Below, in pieces: positions 25,443-36,081 of a DNA stretch of 64,000 bases. A program made the position numbers and the translations under genes. The stretch covers positions 46,692 to 110,691 of the forward strand of contig CADCFQ010000007.1 of assembly GCA_902800795.1 (NCBI GenBank), read 5' to 3'. Source of the stretch: an uncultured Ruminococcus sp. (GTDB lineage Bacteria > Bacillota > Clostridia > Oscillospirales > Ruminococcaceae). Within the stretch, counting starts at the first letter, position 1. Each line of letters opens with the position of its first letter. The notes under the pieces were generated by a model. The model worked only from the letters and a program-made list of their open reading frames with translations, had not been told where the DNA came from and did no database searches.

Positions 25443-25669
25443 GATTGAAAGGTGTCGGCTAGCGCCGACGCTATTTAAAATGAGGGCTTTCCCAGCGTAA
25501 GCGCTAGCTTATGCGTGCTCCCATACCCCTTCGGGTGCAGACTTACTTAATTGAAAGCTGAGTTATAAGGGCTTTGGTACGATTGAAAGGTGTCGGCTTC
25601 GCCGACGATTTTGAATGGGGGCTTTCCCAGCGTAAGCGCTAGCTTATGCGTGCTCCCATACTCCTTCGG
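25443..25669. repeat. Two copies of an 89-bp intergenic repeat
   Basis: Copies at about 25443-25532 and 25581-25669 both begin GATTGAAAGGTGTCGGCT and contain GGGCTTTCCCAGCGTAAGCG, then GCTTATGCGTGCTCCCAT. Each carries two hairpins (GTCGGC/GCCGAC and a GCGTAAGC/GCTTATGC stem). They differ mainly in the loop between the stems. They lie between the accessory island and uvrB and look like a dispersed palindromic element. Confidence 0.85.
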
Positions 25670-25733
25670 TCATACATCTCTACACTAGTGGTTGATCCTT
25701 GCGGTGGGTGCGGGAATTGTTAAAAAGAAACAC

Positions 25734-25762
25734 TTTACATTTAAAAATTTTTGATGTATAAT
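25734..25762 (+). promoter_or_regulatory. uvrBA promoter
   Basis: TTTACA, 17 bp, TATAAT, 48 bp before the uvrB start. Confidence 0.8.
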
Positions 25763-25777
25763 AAGAGGGATACGAAA

Positions 25778-25789
25778 GAAACTATGTTC
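25778..25789 (+). promoter_or_regulatory. Possible LexA (SOS) box
   Basis: GAAACTATGTTC matches the Gram-positive LexA core GAAC-N4-GTTC at seven of eight fixed bases and lies about 15 bp after the -10 of uvrB, a gene under LexA control in many Firmicutes. Confidence 0.5.
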
Positions 25790-25810
25790 TTTTTGGTATG
25801 GAGGAAAGAG

Positions 25811-27781
25811 ATGGACAGATTCAAGCTCGTGTCAGACTATAAGCTTGCAGGCGACCAGCCCGAGGCAGTCGATGCGATAGTCAAAGGGATAGAGAGCGGT
25901 ATGAAGGAGCAGACGCTTATGGGCGTTACCGGCTCGGGAAAGACCTTCACGATGGCGAACGTTATCGCAAGGCTTAACCGGCCCACCCTTGTTCTTGCTC
26001 ACAATAAGATACTGGCGGCTCAGCTGTGTTCGGAATTTCGGGAGTTTTTCCCCGAGAACGCAGTTGAATACTTTGTGTCCTATTATGACTATTACCAGCC
26101 GGAGGCCTATGTCCCCAGCAAGGATGTCTACATCGAGAAGGACTCCTCGATAAATGACGAGATAGACAAGCTTCGTCACTCTGCCACTGCGGCCATAATG
26201 GAACGCCGTGACGTTATAATTGTCGCCAGTGTGTCCTGTATCTATTCTCTGGGCGACCCGTCCGAGTATAAGTCGATGATGGTGTCGATACGCAAGGGGA
26301 TGGAGAAAAGCCGTGACAAGCTCATAGCAGAGCTTGTAGGCATCCAGTATGAGCGAAACGACATAAACTTTGTGAGAAACAAGTTCCGTGTCAGGGGAGA
26401 CGTTGTGGAGATCTATCCCGCAAACTCCACCGACACAGCCATAAGGGTGGAGTTCTTCGGCGACGAGATAGACCGTATAAGCGAGATAAACGTCATCACC
26501 GGCGAGGTCAAGACTAACCTTGCCCATATATGTATCTTCCCGGCTTCACATTACATCGTCAGCCGTGACAAGATGCGTGACGCTATCGAAGACATAAGAC
26601 AGGAGCTGGACGAGCGTATAAAGTATTTCAAGGACAGGGATATGCTCATCGAAGCCCAGCGGATAGAGCAGAGAACTAATTACGACATAGAGATGCTGGA
26701 GGAGATAGGCTTCTGCAGCGGCATCGAGAACTATTCGAGAGTCCTGGCAAGAAGAGCTCCCGGCTCTGTGCCTTTCACGCTTCTGGACTTTCTGCCCGAG
26801 GACTTTGTGCTCTTTGTGGACGAGTCCCATGTCTCGCTCCCCCAGGTCAGGGGTATGTATGCCGGCGACAGGGCAAGAAAGACCACCCTTGTGGACTATG
26901 GCTTCCGCCTGCCCTCGGCGCTTGATAACAGGCCGCTGACCTTTGATGAGTTCTACTCCCATATCAACAGGGCTGTCTTCGTTTCTGCAACACCCGGCCC
27001 TATCGAGAAAGAAAAGAGCGCACAGATAGTCGAGCAGGTGATAAGGCCGACAGGGCTTCTTGACCCCGAGATATCCGTAAGACCCACAGAGGGTCAGATC
27101 GAGGATCTGCTCTCGGAGATAAACACAAGAGTTGAAAAGAGCGAGCGTGTGCTTGTCACGACACTTACGAAGAAAATGGCCGAGGATCTGACAGATTACC
27201 TGAAAAACTTCGGAGTCAAGGTCAGATATATGCACCACGATATAGATACTATCGAGCGTATGGAGATAATCCGCGACCTGCGTCTGGGCGAGTTCGATGT
27301 GCTGGTGGGAATAAACCTGCTGAGAGAAGGCCTTGACCTTCCGGAGGTATCTCTCGTTGCGATACTCGATGCCGACAAGGAGGGCTTTTTAAGGAGCGAG
27401 AGCTCCCTCATCCAGACCATAGGCCGTGCCGCAAGAAACTCGGAGGGCAAGGTCATAATGTATGCCGACACCGTGACCGGCTCGATGGAGAGAGCTATCA
27501 CCGAGACCGAGCGAAGACGGGCTATCCAGATGAAGTTCAATGAGGAACACGGAATAGTTCCAAAGACTATTGTCAAGGATATAAGAGACGTTATCGAGAT
27601 ATCCTCGAAGGAAGAGGTCGAGTATTCGGCAAGGCAGCAGAGCAAGCTGTCGAAGGCCGAGACCGAAAAGCTCATAGATACGCTGACAAAACAGATGAAG
27701 GAGGCCGCAAAGCTTCTTGAATTCGAGCACGCAGCCTTCCTGAGAGACAAAATAGCAGAACTTAAAGGTGAAAAGAAATAA
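25811..27781 (+). CDS. uvrB: UvrABC system protein B
   Basis: 656 residues. Damage-verification helicase of nucleotide excision repair. Walker [16 protein letters not shown], the beta-hairpin region [12 protein letters not shown] that inserts between strands, DESH, helicase motif VI region [18 protein letters not shown] and a C-terminal UVR motif that binds UvrC. ATG 25811 follows GGAGG; a TTG 20 codons upstream lies on the -10 element and is excluded. It stands 33 bp before uvrA as one operon. Confidence 0.97.
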   Translation: MDRFKLVSDYKLAGDQPEAVDAIVKGIESGMKEQTLMGVTGSGKTFTMANVIARLNRPTLVLAHNKILAAQLCSEFREFFPENAVEYFVSYYDYYQPEAYVPSKDVYIEKDSSINDEIDKLRHSATAAIMERRDVIIVASVSCIYSLGDPSEYKSMMVSIRKGMEKSRDKLIAELVGIQYERNDINFVRNKFRVRGDVVEIYPANSTDTAIRVEFFGDEIDRISEINVITGEVKTNLAHICIFPASHYIVSRDKMRDAIEDIRQELDERIKYFKDRDMLIEAQRIEQRTNYDIEMLEEIGFCSGIENYSRVLARRAPGSVPFTLLDFLPEDFVLFVDESHVSLPQVRGMYAGDRARKTTLVDYGFRLPSALDNRPLTFDEFYSHINRAVFVSATPGPIEKEKSAQIVEQVIRPTGLLDPEISVRPTEGQIEDLLSEINTRVEKSERVLVTTLTKKMAEDLTDYLKNFGVKVRYMHHDIDTIERMEIIRDLRLGEFDVLVGINLLREGLDLPEVSLVAILDADKEGFLRSESSLIQTIGRAARNSEGKVIMYADTVTGSMERAITETERRRAIQMKFNEEHGIVPKTIVKDIRDVIEISSKEEVEYSARQQSKLSKAETEKLIDTLTKQMKEAAKLLEFEHAAFLRDKIAELKGEKK

Positions 27782-27814
27782 GAGCCTTTGAAAAACGAAC
27801 CTTTGGAGGTAACA

Positions 27815-30637
27815 ATGTCAAAAGATAAGATAATAATCAAGGGCGCAAAGGAGCACAACCTCAAAAACGTTGACCTGACCATCCCGAGAGACAAGCTGGT
27901 CGTTATGACGGGTCTTTCGGGCTCCGGAAAAAGCTCCCTTGCGTTTGATACCATATATGCCGACGGCCAGCGCCGCTATGTTGAGTCGCTGTCATCCTAT
28001 GCGAGAATGTTTCTCGGACAGATGGACAAGCCTGATGTTGAAAGCATCGAGGGTCTGTCTCCTGCGATCTCCATAGACCAGAAGACCACTTCCAAGAACC
28101 CCCGTTCCACAGTGGGCACAGTCACTGAGATATATGACTATCTCAGACTTCTGTATGCAAGAGTGGGCGTTCCTCACTGTCCTGTCTGCGGCAGGGAGAT
28201 AAGGCGGCAGAGCGTTGACCAGATAGTCGATCAGATCTGTGAGCTGGAGGAGGGCACAAGGATACAGCTCCTCGCTCCCATAGTAAGAGGGCGCAAGGGC
28301 GAGCACGCCAAGGAGCTCGAACGTGCAAGAAAGGGCGGATATGTGAGAGTTCGCATAGACGGCATAACCTATGACCTTTCGGAAGAGATAAAGCTTGAAA
28401 AAAACAAGAAGCACAATATCGAGATAATCGTTGACCGCCTTGTTATGAAGGACGGTATAAAGCCAAGGCTTACCGACAGCCTGGAGACCGTTATCTCGCT
28501 GACAGGCGGCCTTGTTGGCGTTGACGTTATCGGCGGCGAGGAGCTTCTGTTCTCCCAGAACTATGCCTGCCCCGAGCACGGGGTCTCGATAGGCGAACTG
28601 GCACCCAGGATGTTTTCCTTCAACAACCCTTTCGGCGCCTGCGAGAAGTGTACGGGCCTCGGTGTGTTCAAGCGCATAGACCCCGACCTTATAATACCTA
28701 ACAAGAACCTCTCCATAAGCGAGGGCGCTATTAAGGCCAGCGGCTGGTCAGGCACCGAGGAGGGCTCGGTGTCGATGATGTATTACACCGCTATCTCCGA
28801 GCAGTACGGCATAGATATAACTAAGCCCGTAAAGGATATGGACAAGGACGAGCTTGATATCTTCCTCTACGGCACACAGGGTCAGAAGCTTGACCTCAAG
28901 CGTTCCACAAAGTTTATGAATGTAAATTACTCGTCCGCCTTCGAGGGCGTCATCCCGAACCTGGAGCGCAGATACAGAGAGACAGCCAGCGATTGGGCAA
29001 AGGCTGATATCGAAGCGAGTATGCGTGACGTGCCCTGTCCTTCTTGCGGCGGAGAAAGGCTTAAAAAGGAGTCTCTGAGCGTCACTGTCAATGACCTCAA
29101 TATCTCCCAGCTCTGCCACAAGTCTGTATCTAGCGCATATAAGTTCTTCGAGGAAGTCAAGCTCTCGAAGCGTGAGCAGATAATAGGCGAGAACATTATC
29201 AAGGAGATAAGGTCCCGTCTTGGCTTTCTGCAAAGCGTCGGTCTTGAATACCTCACTCTTTCCCGTGCCGCAGGCACCCTTTCAGGCGGCGAGAGCCAGC
29301 GCATAAGGCTTGCCACACAGATAGGCTCGTCCCTTGTGGGCGTTCTCTACATCCTGGACGAGCCCTCTATCGGTCTCCACCAGCGTGATAACGACAAGCT
29401 GATAGCCACCCTCAAACGCCTGCGTGACATAGGCAACACCCTGATAGTCGTCGAGCATGATGAGGACACGATGAGGGCGGCGGACTACATCGTTGACGTG
29501 GGCCCGGGAGCAGGCATCCACGGCGGAGAGATAGTTGCCGCCGGGACCCTTGATGATATAATAGCCTCCGAGCGCTCGGTAACGGGAAAATATCTTAGCG
29601 GCGAGCTGAAGATACCTGTCCCGGAGACAAGAAGAAAGGGAAGCGGAAAGTATCTCACAGTCAGCGGCTGCCGCCAGAACAACCTCAAAGATATAACCGC
29701 AAAGATACCCCTTGGCACCTTCACCTGTGTTACCGGTGTGTCCGGCAGTGGAAAATCATCCCTTGTGAATGAGATAATCTACAAGGAGCTTGCGGCTAAG
29801 CTAAACCGTGCAAAGACACGCTCCGGCTCTTACGATAAAATGACCGGGATCTCAAACCTTGACAAGGTCATAAGCATCGACCAGTCTCCCATAGGCCGCA
29901 CCCCGAGGTCAAACCCTGCGACCTATACCGGTGTATTCACCGATATCAGAGAGCTTTTTGCCCAGACAGCAGATGCAAAGATGAAGGGCTATAATGCAGG
30001 ACGCTTTTCCTTCAATGTCAAGGGCGGCCGCTGCGAAGCCTGCGAGGGCGACGGCATAATCAAGATAGAGATGCACTTTTTGCCTGACGTTTATGTCCCC
30101 TGCGAGGTCTGCTCGGGGATGAGATATAACCGTGAGACCCTGGACGTAAGATACAAGGGCAAGAACATCTACGATGTGCTGGAGATGACGGTGGAGGAGG
30201 GCGTACAGTTTTTCTCGAACCACCCGAAGATAGCAAGAAAGCTACAGACCCTTTATGACGTAGGCCTTGGATACATCAAGATAGGCCAGTCGGCGACGAC
30301 CCTTTCCGGCGGCGAGGCACAGCGGGTAAAGCTTGCGACAGAGCTTTCAAAGCGTGCCACCGGCAGGACCATCTACATCCTGGACGAGCCTACCACCGGC
30401 CTTCACAGCGCAGATGTCCACAAGCTGATAGAGGTGCTCTCGAAGCTTGTTGACGGCGGAAACACAGTGCTGGTCATCGAGCACAACCTTGATGTTATCA
30501 AGACCGCTGACCACATCATCGACCTTGGCCCCGAGGGCGGAGACGGCGGCGGAACTATCGTTGCCGAGGGCACCCCCGAAGAGATAGCTGCCTGCGAGGC
30601 TTCCTATACGGGACAGTATCTCAAAAAGATACTCTGA
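27815..30637 (+). CDS. uvrA: UvrABC system protein A
   Basis: 940 residues, a duplicated ABC-type ATPase that scans DNA for lesions and loads UvrB. Two Walker A motifs ([20 protein letters not shown] and [14 protein letters not shown]), two ABC signatures ([20 protein letters not shown] and [16 protein letters not shown]), and zinc-finger cysteines CPVCG and the later CEACEGDG. Start 27815 has GGAGG in front. No domain is missing; full length for the family. Confidence 0.97.
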   Translation: MSKDKIIIKGAKEHNLKNVDLTIPRDKLVVMTGLSGSGKSSLAFDTIYADGQRRYVESLSSYARMFLGQMDKPDVESIEGLSPAISIDQKTTSKNPRSTVGTVTEIYDYLRLLYARVGVPHCPVCGREIRRQSVDQIVDQICELEEGTRIQLLAPIVRGRKGEHAKELERARKGGYVRVRIDGITYDLSEEIKLEKNKKHNIEIIVDRLVMKDGIKPRLTDSLETVISLTGGLVGVDVIGGEELLFSQNYACPEHGVSIGELAPRMFSFNNPFGACEKCTGLGVFKRIDPDLIIPNKNLSISEGAIKASGWSGTEEGSVSMMYYTAISEQYGIDITKPVKDMDKDELDIFLYGTQGQKLDLKRSTKFMNVNYSSAFEGVIPNLERRYRETASDWAKADIEASMRDVPCPSCGGERLKKESLSVTVNDLNISQLCHKSVSSAYKFFEEVKLSKREQIIGENIIKEIRSRLGFLQSVGLEYLTLSRAAGTLSGGESQRIRLATQIGSSLVGVLYILDEPSIGLHQRDNDKLIATLKRLRDIGNTLIVVEHDEDTMRAADYIVDVGPGAGIHGGEIVAAGTLDDIIASERSVTGKYLSGELKIPVPETRRKGSGKYLTVSGCRQNNLKDITAKIPLGTFTCVTGVSGSGKSSLVNEIIYKELAAKLNRAKTRSGSYDKMTGISNLDKVISIDQSPIGRTPRSNPATYTGVFTDIRELFAQTADAKMKGYNAGRFSFNVKGGRCEACEGDGIIKIEMHFLPDVYVPCEVCSGMRYNRETLDVRYKGKNIYDVLEMTVEEGVQFFSNHPKIARKLQTLYDVGLGYIKIGQSATTLSGGEAQRVKLATELSKRATGRTIYILDEPTTGLHSADVHKLIEVLSKLVDGGNTVLVIEHNLDVIKTADHIIDLGPEGGDGGGTIVAEGTPEEIAACEASYTGQYLKKIL

Positions 30638-30686
30638 CGAATTATCATCACCGGCTTTGAATAAGATATTCAAGGTCGGTGATCTT

Positions 30687-31274
30687 ATGTTATGTATAAA
30701 AATCAAAGGTGTCCGTGTGTGTGCAGCGTTCTCCTTTTTCTTTGTTATAGGCCTTATGGGGCTGGCGGAGGGCTCTTCGGCGCTGCGCCTTTTCACAGCC
30801 CTTGGCTCCTGTCTCTGCCACGAATCGGGCCACATCCTGACAATGAGCCTTTTCGGCTCCGCTCCCGAGGAGATGACCTTTTACGGCGGCGGGATAAGGA
30901 TAGTCCAGAGAAAAGGGGAAGTCCTCGGGCGCTTTGCCGAAACGGTGATCCTTCTCTCGGGCTGCGCTGTCAATCTTTTGCTGGCGGCATTGGCCTTTCT
31001 GACGGGCGCCGGACTGATATGGAAAACAAACCTTGCGCTGTGTGTTTTCAATCTCCTGCCCTTTAGCTATTTCGACGGCGGAAGGCTTATGGCGCTGTGG
31101 CTTGGCGAGCGCATCTGCATGGCGGTCAGAGCGGTGTTTGTGCTGCTCCTTGCGGCTCTGGTGATATGGCTCTTGCTTGCAGGCGGCCTTTCGCCTTCTC
31201 TTGGTGCGGCGGCAGCCATGATCTTTCTGAATGAGCTGGTACCGATTTCCGAGAGGTCAGATGTCAGAGGTTAG
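30687..31274 (+). CDS. Site-2-protease-like M50 membrane metalloprotease
   Basis: 195 residues with several membrane segments. The zinc site HESGH (after GSCLC) and the NLLPFSYFDGGRL motif carrying the third ligand are both intact, matching the M50 (SpoIVFB/site-2-protease) family, which cuts proteins within the membrane. Start 30687 begins MLCIKIKGV; a TTG 10 codons upstream is possible. Sits 49 bp after uvrA. SpoIVFB function is a possibility, but no spoIVFA is next to it. Confidence 0.78.
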   Translation: MLCIKIKGVRVCAAFSFFFVIGLMGLAEGSSALRLFTALGSCLCHESGHILTMSLFGSAPEEMTFYGGGIRIVQRKGEVLGRFAETVILLSGCAVNLLLAALAFLTGAGLIWKTNLALCVFNLLPFSYFDGGRLMALWLGERICMAVRAVFVLLLAALVIWLLLAGGLSPSLGAAAAMIFLNELVPISERSDVRG

Positions 31275-31429
31275 AGGTTAGAATAATTGTCTGCAAATCA
31301 GAATTGATTTGAGTGTATCCGCACGGCTTTCCCCCTGGCGGATGTTTTCAGCTTTGTTGTAAAACGGACACTTCATCTATTTCCCAAGGTTCACGCAGTG
31401 TGCAACTGAAAAGCCCGCACGAAGCCTAC

Positions 31430-31521
31430 CCCCTCCCCTCCGGGGAGGGCGGTGAGGTACTCTTGAATTCTCAACGCCCCCCGATGGGTGGGGGCGGCGG
31501 TGCAGGGGCTCGCCCCTGCAC
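31430..31521. repeat. GC-rich inverted repeats in the gap before the cyclase gene
   Basis: The 313-bp gap 31275-31587 holds a CCCTCCCC/GGGGAGGG palindrome at about 31431-31450 (the same CCCTCCGGGGAGGG core occurs near 45198) and a perfect GTGCAGGGGC / GCCCCTGCAC stem at 31500-31521. No gene seen. Confidence 0.7.
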
Positions 31522-31550
31522 TTGAAATAAGAAACGATCTGTGTTATAAT
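31522..31550 (+). promoter_or_regulatory. Promoter of the cyclase-family gene
   Basis: TTGAAA, 17 bp, TATAAT, 38 bp before the start codon. Confidence 0.75.
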
Positions 31551-31587
31551 AAAAGCTGTAATAATAGTCTGTGAAAAGAGGTGCGCT

Positions 31588-32178
31588 ATGTTTATTGATA
31601 TATCTCAGGAGCTGTTCTCCTGTGAGGTGTTCCCGGGGGACGAACAGCCACAGAGAAGAACTCCCCAGCTAATAAAAAACGGTGACGTCTGCAACCTGAC
31701 GGAGCTATCTATGTGTGCTCACAACGGCACTCATATCGATGCGCCCTATCACTTTATCGACGACGGCCTTACTGTGGATCAGCTTCCGCTGGAGACCCTT
31801 ATCGGCGACTGCTATGTCAGCTTTCACAGCGGCGATGTAACCGCTGCCGATGCAGGATCTATCCTTGAAAAGGCAAGGGCAGCAGGCGCAGGCGAGCGCA
31901 TCCTTATCGGCGGCGATGCAACTGTCACGGCGGAAGCGGCAAAGGTTTTTGCAGACGCTGCTATAAAGCTTATAGGAAACGAGAGCCAGACCGTTGGTCC
32001 TGTGGATGCGCCGAAGCAGGTCCACCTGACCTTGCTTGGCAAAGGCGTCGTTTTGCTTGAGGGCATAAGGCTCGGCGGCGTTAAAGAGGGCAGATACCGC
32101 CTTATAGCGGCGCCCCTCAATCTTGGCGGAAGCGACGGTTCGCCCTGCAGAGCTGTACTCGAGACCTTGGAGGTGTGA
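31588..32178 (+). CDS. Cyclase-family metal hydrolase (kynurenine formamidase-like)
   Basis: 196 residues with the family motif AHNGTHIDAPYHFIDDG, which carries the metal-binding His and Asp residues. The fold covers bacterial arylformamidase (KynB) and other amide hydrolases. No tryptophan-catabolism neighbours are present, so the substrate is open. AGAGG precedes the ATG and a promoter lies 38 bp upstream. The next gene begins 2 bp after its stop. Confidence 0.82.
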   Translation: MFIDISQELFSCEVFPGDEQPQRRTPQLIKNGDVCNLTELSMCAHNGTHIDAPYHFIDDGLTVDQLPLETLIGDCYVSFHSGDVTAADAGSILEKARAAGAGERILIGGDATVTAEAAKVFADAAIKLIGNESQTVGPVDAPKQVHLTLLGKGVVLLEGIRLGGVKEGRYRLIAAPLNLGGSDGSPCRAVLETLEV

Positions 32179-32179
32179 T

Positions 32180-34036
32180 ATGGAAGAGATAAGAAAAAAG
32201 CTTGACAAGCTCCTGCTTCGCACACAGAAGCCCGCCCGCTACATAGGCGGCGAGGTCGGAAGTGTCGTAAAGGACAGGGATAAGGTCGATGTCCGCTTTG
32301 CTTTCTGCTTTCCTGATACCTATGATGTGGGAATGTCCCACCTGGGTATGAAGATACTTTACGGTCTTAAAAACGCCAGAGAAAACTGGTGGTGCGAGCG
32401 TGTTTTCATGCCCGAGCAGGATTTTGAGACCCTTATGCGTGAAAACGGTATCCCCCTTTATGCCCTGGAAAGCCTTGACCCGCTGACCGACTTTGACTTT
32501 ATCGGATTTACGCTCCAGTATGAGCTTTCTTTCAATAACGTGCTCCAGATGCTGGACCTTGCCGGTATACCCGTTCTTGCAAAGGACAGGACAGACCTCT
32601 GCCCCATAGTTGTGGCAGGCGGCCCCTGTGTCTGCAACCCGGAGCCCCTTGTGGACTTTATCGACCTGTTCATCCTGGGTGAGGGCGAAGAGGTGAATGT
32701 CGAGCTTATGGAGCTCTATGAGAGGATGAAGCCCCAAAGCCCGACAAAGGAGCAGTTTTTGCGTGAGGCCTGTAAGATAGAGGGCATCTATGTCCCGAGG
32801 TTCTACGATGTGGACTATAACGAGGACGGGACAGTGAGCAGCATAACCCCCAATGTCCCCGAAGCCCCGGCGAGGATAAAAAAGCGTATTATAAAAGGCC
32901 TTGACTCGGTTTATTATCCCGAGGCGTTTGTCGTGCCGTTTACTCAGATAGTCCATGACCGTGCTGTGGTGGAGGTGCTGCGTGGCTGTATAAGAGGCTG
33001 CCGCTTCTGTCAGGCAGGCTTTATCTACCGCCCGTTCAGAGAAAAGAGCGTTGACACCATAAAGCATGAGACAAAGTGTCTCTGCGAGCAGACAGGCTAT
33101 GAGCAGGTGTCACTGTCGTCTCTTTCCACCAGCGACCACACCAAGATAGCAAAGCTTTTAAGCGACCTTTCGGACTACACCGACAAGGAGAACATAAACC
33201 TCTCCCTGCCGTCTCTGAGGATAGACAGCTTCAGTGATGAGCTGCTTGAAAAGATAAAGGCAGTAAGAAAAAGCGGTCTTACCTTTGCGCCGGAGGCCGG
33301 CACTCAGCGCCTGCGTGACGTTATAAACAAAAACCTCACCGAGGAGGAGATACTCTCCACCTGCAAGATAGCCTTTGAGGGCGGCTATACAACGGTCAAG
33401 CTCTATTTTATGCTTGGCCTGCCGGACGAGACACTTGACGATGTTGCCGGTATAGCAAGACTTGCGCAGAAGGTCGTTGACCTGTATTATGAGGTCCCAA
33501 AGGAACAAAGAGGAAGGGGCGGAGTCCAGGTATCGGTGTCCACCGCCACCTTTGTTCCAAAGCCCTTCACTCCCTTCGAGTTCGAGCCCCAGGATACCGA
33601 GGCTATGATAAAGCAAAAGCAGCAGCATCTGCTTTCAAGCCTTACCAGCAAGAAGATAAGGCTAAGTATGCACTATTCAAACACATCCATCCTGGAAGCC
33701 GTTCTTGCCAGGGGAGACAGGCGTGTCTCAAAGGTCATCTACACCGCCTGGAAGAAGGGCTGCTATATGGACAGCTGGGACGAGCATTTCAAATTCGACA
33801 AGTGGCTTGAAGCCTTTGAGGAATGCGGCGTTGACCCCGCCTTTTATGCTAATCGCCGCCGCTCCTATGACGAGGTGGCTCCCTGGTCGCATCTTGATTA
33901 TCTGGTGTCTCACAGCTTCCTTGTGAGAGAAAACAAAAAAGCCCACGAGGCCGTTACCACCCGCAACTGTGCCGAGGGCTGTTCGGGCTGCGGCATAAAG
34001 GCAGAATGCGGAGGTGTTTACTGTGGCGGTAATTGA
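32180..34036 (+). CDS. B12-binding-type radical SAM protein (TIGR03960-like)
   Basis: 618 residues. N-terminal cobalamin-binding-like region and a radical SAM domain with the cluster cysteines in CIRGCRFCQAGFIYRP. C-terminal end has NCAEGCSGCGIKAECGG, a further Cys-rich patch. This family is always paired with a small TIGR03936 protein, here directly downstream and overlapping by 14 bp. Start 32180 follows GGAGG, with an in-frame extension upstream rejected. Reaction not established. Confidence 0.88.
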   Translation: MEEIRKKLDKLLLRTQKPARYIGGEVGSVVKDRDKVDVRFAFCFPDTYDVGMSHLGMKILYGLKNARENWWCERVFMPEQDFETLMRENGIPLYALESLDPLTDFDFIGFTLQYELSFNNVLQMLDLAGIPVLAKDRTDLCPIVVAGGPCVCNPEPLVDFIDLFILGEGEEVNVELMELYERMKPQSPTKEQFLREACKIEGIYVPRFYDVDYNEDGTVSSITPNVPEAPARIKKRIIKGLDSVYYPEAFVVPFTQIVHDRAVVEVLRGCIRGCRFCQAGFIYRPFREKSVDTIKHETKCLCEQTGYEQVSLSSLSTSDHTKIAKLLSDLSDYTDKENINLSLPSLRIDSFSDELLEKIKAVRKSGLTFAPEAGTQRLRDVINKNLTEEEILSTCKIAFEGGYTTVKLYFMLGLPDETLDDVAGIARLAQKVVDLYYEVPKEQRGRGGVQVSVSTATFVPKPFTPFEFEPQDTEAMIKQKQQHLLSSLTSKKIRLSMHYSNTSILEAVLARGDRRVSKVIYTAWKKGCYMDSWDEHFKFDKWLEAFEECGVDPAFYANRRRSYDEVAPWSHLDYLVSHSFLVRENKKAHEAVTTRNCAEGCSGCGIKAECGGVYCGGN

Positions 34037-34724
34037 ACCCAAGAACGCAAGACTGCATATAGAACGCTTTGACTACCGTATAGTGTTTGCCAAAAAGGGC
34101 AGGGCGGTCTATATCTCTCACCTTGATATGATGAGGGCCTTCCAGCGTATAATCAAGCGGGCAAAGCTGCCTGTGTGGCACACCCAGGGGTTTAATCCCC
34201 ATGTGTATATAATGTTCCCTCTGCCGCTGTCTCTTGGCCTTGAGAGCTGCTGCGAGGTGATGGACATAGCTCTTATCGAAAAGCTTGAGTGCGACGAGGT
34301 AAGGGACAGGCTCAATGCCAATATGCCCGAGGGCTTTGAAGCGCTGAGGGTCTATCCGCCGGATAAAAAGCACCTGGAGATAGCCTCCAGCGTTTACGAG
34401 GTAAGGCTCACGACGGACAGAACAGCCGAGGAGGCAGAAGCTTTGTTCGATGAGTTTCTGTCACAGGACGTTATCGAGATAGAGAAGCGCACCAAGAAAA
34501 AGGATGTGAAGCTTGTGGACATAAAGCCCCACATCACTCTGCTTGATAAGTGTGTGCGTGACGGGGCGCTCTGCCTGACGCTCAGGCTGCCCTCGGGAAA
34601 TGATTTCAACCTCAACCTCAATGTGGTCATAGACGCTTATACGGCGGCTACAGGGCAGACTCTCGATGAATTTTATGCGATGCGCACAAAAATCCTGACA
34701 AAAAGCGGTGAAAGTTTTACATAG
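34023..34724 (+). CDS. TIGR03936/DUF2344 radical-SAM-associated protein
   Basis: 233 residues beginning after RBS GGAGG at 34010-34014. YRIVFAKKGRAVYISHLDMM, then PVWHTQGFNPHVYIMFPLPL, is the conserved N-terminal part. It is found next to or fused with the upstream radical SAM protein in many Firmicutes and thought to act with it. GTG 34023 is preferred to GTG 34014, which overlaps the ribosome site. The gene just precedes the rplS promoter. Confidence 0.85.
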   Translation: MAVIEPKNARLHIERFDYRIVFAKKGRAVYISHLDMMRAFQRIIKRAKLPVWHTQGFNPHVYIMFPLPLSLGLESCCEVMDIALIEKLECDEVRDRLNANMPEGFEALRVYPPDKKHLEIASSVYEVRLTTDRTAEEAEALFDEFLSQDVIEIEKRTKKKDVKLVDIKPHITLLDKCVRDGALCLTLRLPSGNDFNLNLNVVIDAYTAATGQTLDEFYAMRTKILTKSGESFT

Positions 34725-34730
34725 CCTCAC

Positions 34731-34759
34731 TTGAAAAGGCGCCGCTCTTATGTTATAAT
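34731..34759 (+). promoter_or_regulatory. rplS promoter
   Basis: TTGAAA, 17 bp, TATAAT, giving a leader of about 115 nt. Confidence 0.78.
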
Positions 34760-34777
34760 ATTTGAGTATGTTGATAC

Positions 34778-34868
34778 CGTCGGGCACCCCCGACGAGAAA
34801 AGAACGGCACAGCCGTTTAAAATGGCCAGTCCGCTGACCGCAACGGTACATGAATGGCTGAAAACAAG
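34778..34868 (+). promoter_or_regulatory. Structured rplS leader, candidate L19 autoregulatory element
   Basis: The leader holds CGTCGGG/CCCGACG (34778-34795), AACGGC/GCCGTT (34803-34817) and a further G/C-rich stem before the ribosome site at 34871. Firmicutes are known to carry an L19 leader that lets L19 repress its own mRNA. Match to that family is inferred from position and stem content, not from an alignment. Confidence 0.55.
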
Positions 34869-34882
34869 AAGGAGGAAAAATC

Positions 34883-35227
34883 ATGGACGCATTAAAGACA
34901 ATTGCACAGTCCAGCATGAAGGAGACTGCTCCCGAGGTCAAGATCGGTGATACCGTAAAGGTACACGTTAAGATCACTGAGGGTGACAAGTCCAGGATCC
35001 AGATCTTTGAGGGAACCGTTATCGCTAAGAAGCATGGCGGCATCAGCGAGACCTTTACCGTAAGAAGAGTTGCTCACGGTGTTGGTATCGAGAGAGTATT
35101 CCCTGTACACTCACCTGCAGTAGAGAAGGTAGAGCTTGTAAGGTCCGGCCGTGTTCGCCGTGCTAAGCTTTATTATCTGCGTGACAGAGTTGGTAAGGCA
35201 GCAAAGGTCAAGGAAGCTATCAGATGA
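34883..35227 (+). CDS. rplS: 50S ribosomal protein L19
   Basis: 114 residues, at the 30S-50S interface. Typical content: [25 protein letters not shown] N-terminal part (split here as [13 protein letters not shown]), [17 protein letters not shown] and a basic end ([16 protein letters not shown]). GGAGG stands before the start. Single gene between its own promoter and terminator. Confidence 0.97.
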   Translation: MDALKTIAQSSMKETAPEVKIGDTVKVHVKITEGDKSRIQIFEGTVIAKKHGGISETFTVRRVAHGVGIERVFPVHSPAVEKVELVRSGRVRRAKLYYLRDRVGKAAKVKEAIR

Positions 35228-35242
35228 TCCTTATCTACAGAG

Positions 35243-35268
35243 GGAGCCGTTTTATACGGCTCCTTTTT
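35243..35268 (+). terminator. rplS terminator
   Basis: Perfect 8-bp stem GGAGCCGT / ACGGCTCC and five T. Confidence 0.92.
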
Positions 35269-35340
35269 GTTATGTTTAGATACCATTCGTTTGTAAATGT
35301 ATATAATATTGAACAAATTACTAAAAAAACGGTGAAACCC

Positions 35341-35369
35341 TTGTAATTTGCCTTGATGTTTGTTATAAT
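35341..35369 (+). promoter_or_regulatory. Promoter of the lepB-ylqF operon
   Basis: TTGTAA, 17 bp, TATAAT, 70 bp before the first signal peptidase gene. Confidence 0.7.
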
Positions 35370-35438
35370 ATTATGTGGCATTTTATGCCCTGATGAAACC
35401 GGACCGCAGCGGCGGTCTTTGGGATAGGAGCGATAAAA

Positions 35439-36080
35439 ATGGATGAAAACAAGGGCCTTAAAGAGGTCGATGAAAAGGATATAGAAACAGCTGCCGCAGC
35501 AGCTCCGGAGGACCTGAAGGAGCCGGCAAAGGTAAACGTTACGGACGAGATACTTGACTGGCTCGAGTCCTTTGTGTTTGCGATGTTCATCGTGATACTT
35601 GTGTTCACCTTCGTATTTCGTATAGTCCTTGTTCAGGGAGACTCCATGAACAGCACCCTCACAAACGGCGACAGGCTCATAATATCGCATCTTAACTATA
35701 CGCCGAAGCGTGATGATATAGTTGTTGTTGAGGCAAAGACCGACTATTTCCACAAGACGATAATCAAGCGTGTTATCGGCATCGGCGGAGATACGGTAAG
35801 GCTCAACTATAATGACAACACCATAACCGTCAACGGTTCTGTCGTAAAGGACGACCACAAGAAGGAAGTCATGCTCGACAAGTTCCAGTTCTTTGACAGA
35901 ACATACATGATCGAAGAGGGCATTTATGAGTATAAGGTGCCCGACGGAAAGATCTTTGTTATGGGTGACAACCGCAACAACTCTACCGACAGCCGCCGCC
36001 TTGGCTTTATAGACAACGACATGGTGCTCGGCAAGGTCGTTCTGAGGCTGTTCCCGTTCGGAAGCTTCGGCAGCGTCTGA
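35439..36080 (+). CDS. lepB: Signal peptidase I
   Basis: 213 residues: cytoplasmic acidic N-terminus, one membrane anchor (FVFAMFIVILVFTFVFRIVL), catalytic Ser in QGDSMNSTL and catalytic Lys in IIKRVIGIGGD, and the box E motif GDNRNNSTDSR. It removes signal peptides of exported proteins outside the membrane. GGAG precedes the ATG. A second complete copy follows after one base. Confidence 0.94.
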   Translation: MDENKGLKEVDEKDIETAAAAAPEDLKEPAKVNVTDEILDWLESFVFAMFIVILVFTFVFRIVLVQGDSMNSTLTNGDRLIISHLNYTPKRDDIVVVEAKTDYFHKTIIKRVIGIGGDTVRLNYNDNTITVNGSVVKDDHKKEVMLDKFQFFDRTYMIEEGIYEYKVPDGKIFVMGDNRNNSTDSRRLGFIDNDMVLGKVVLRLFPFGSFGSV

Positions 36081-36081
36081 T

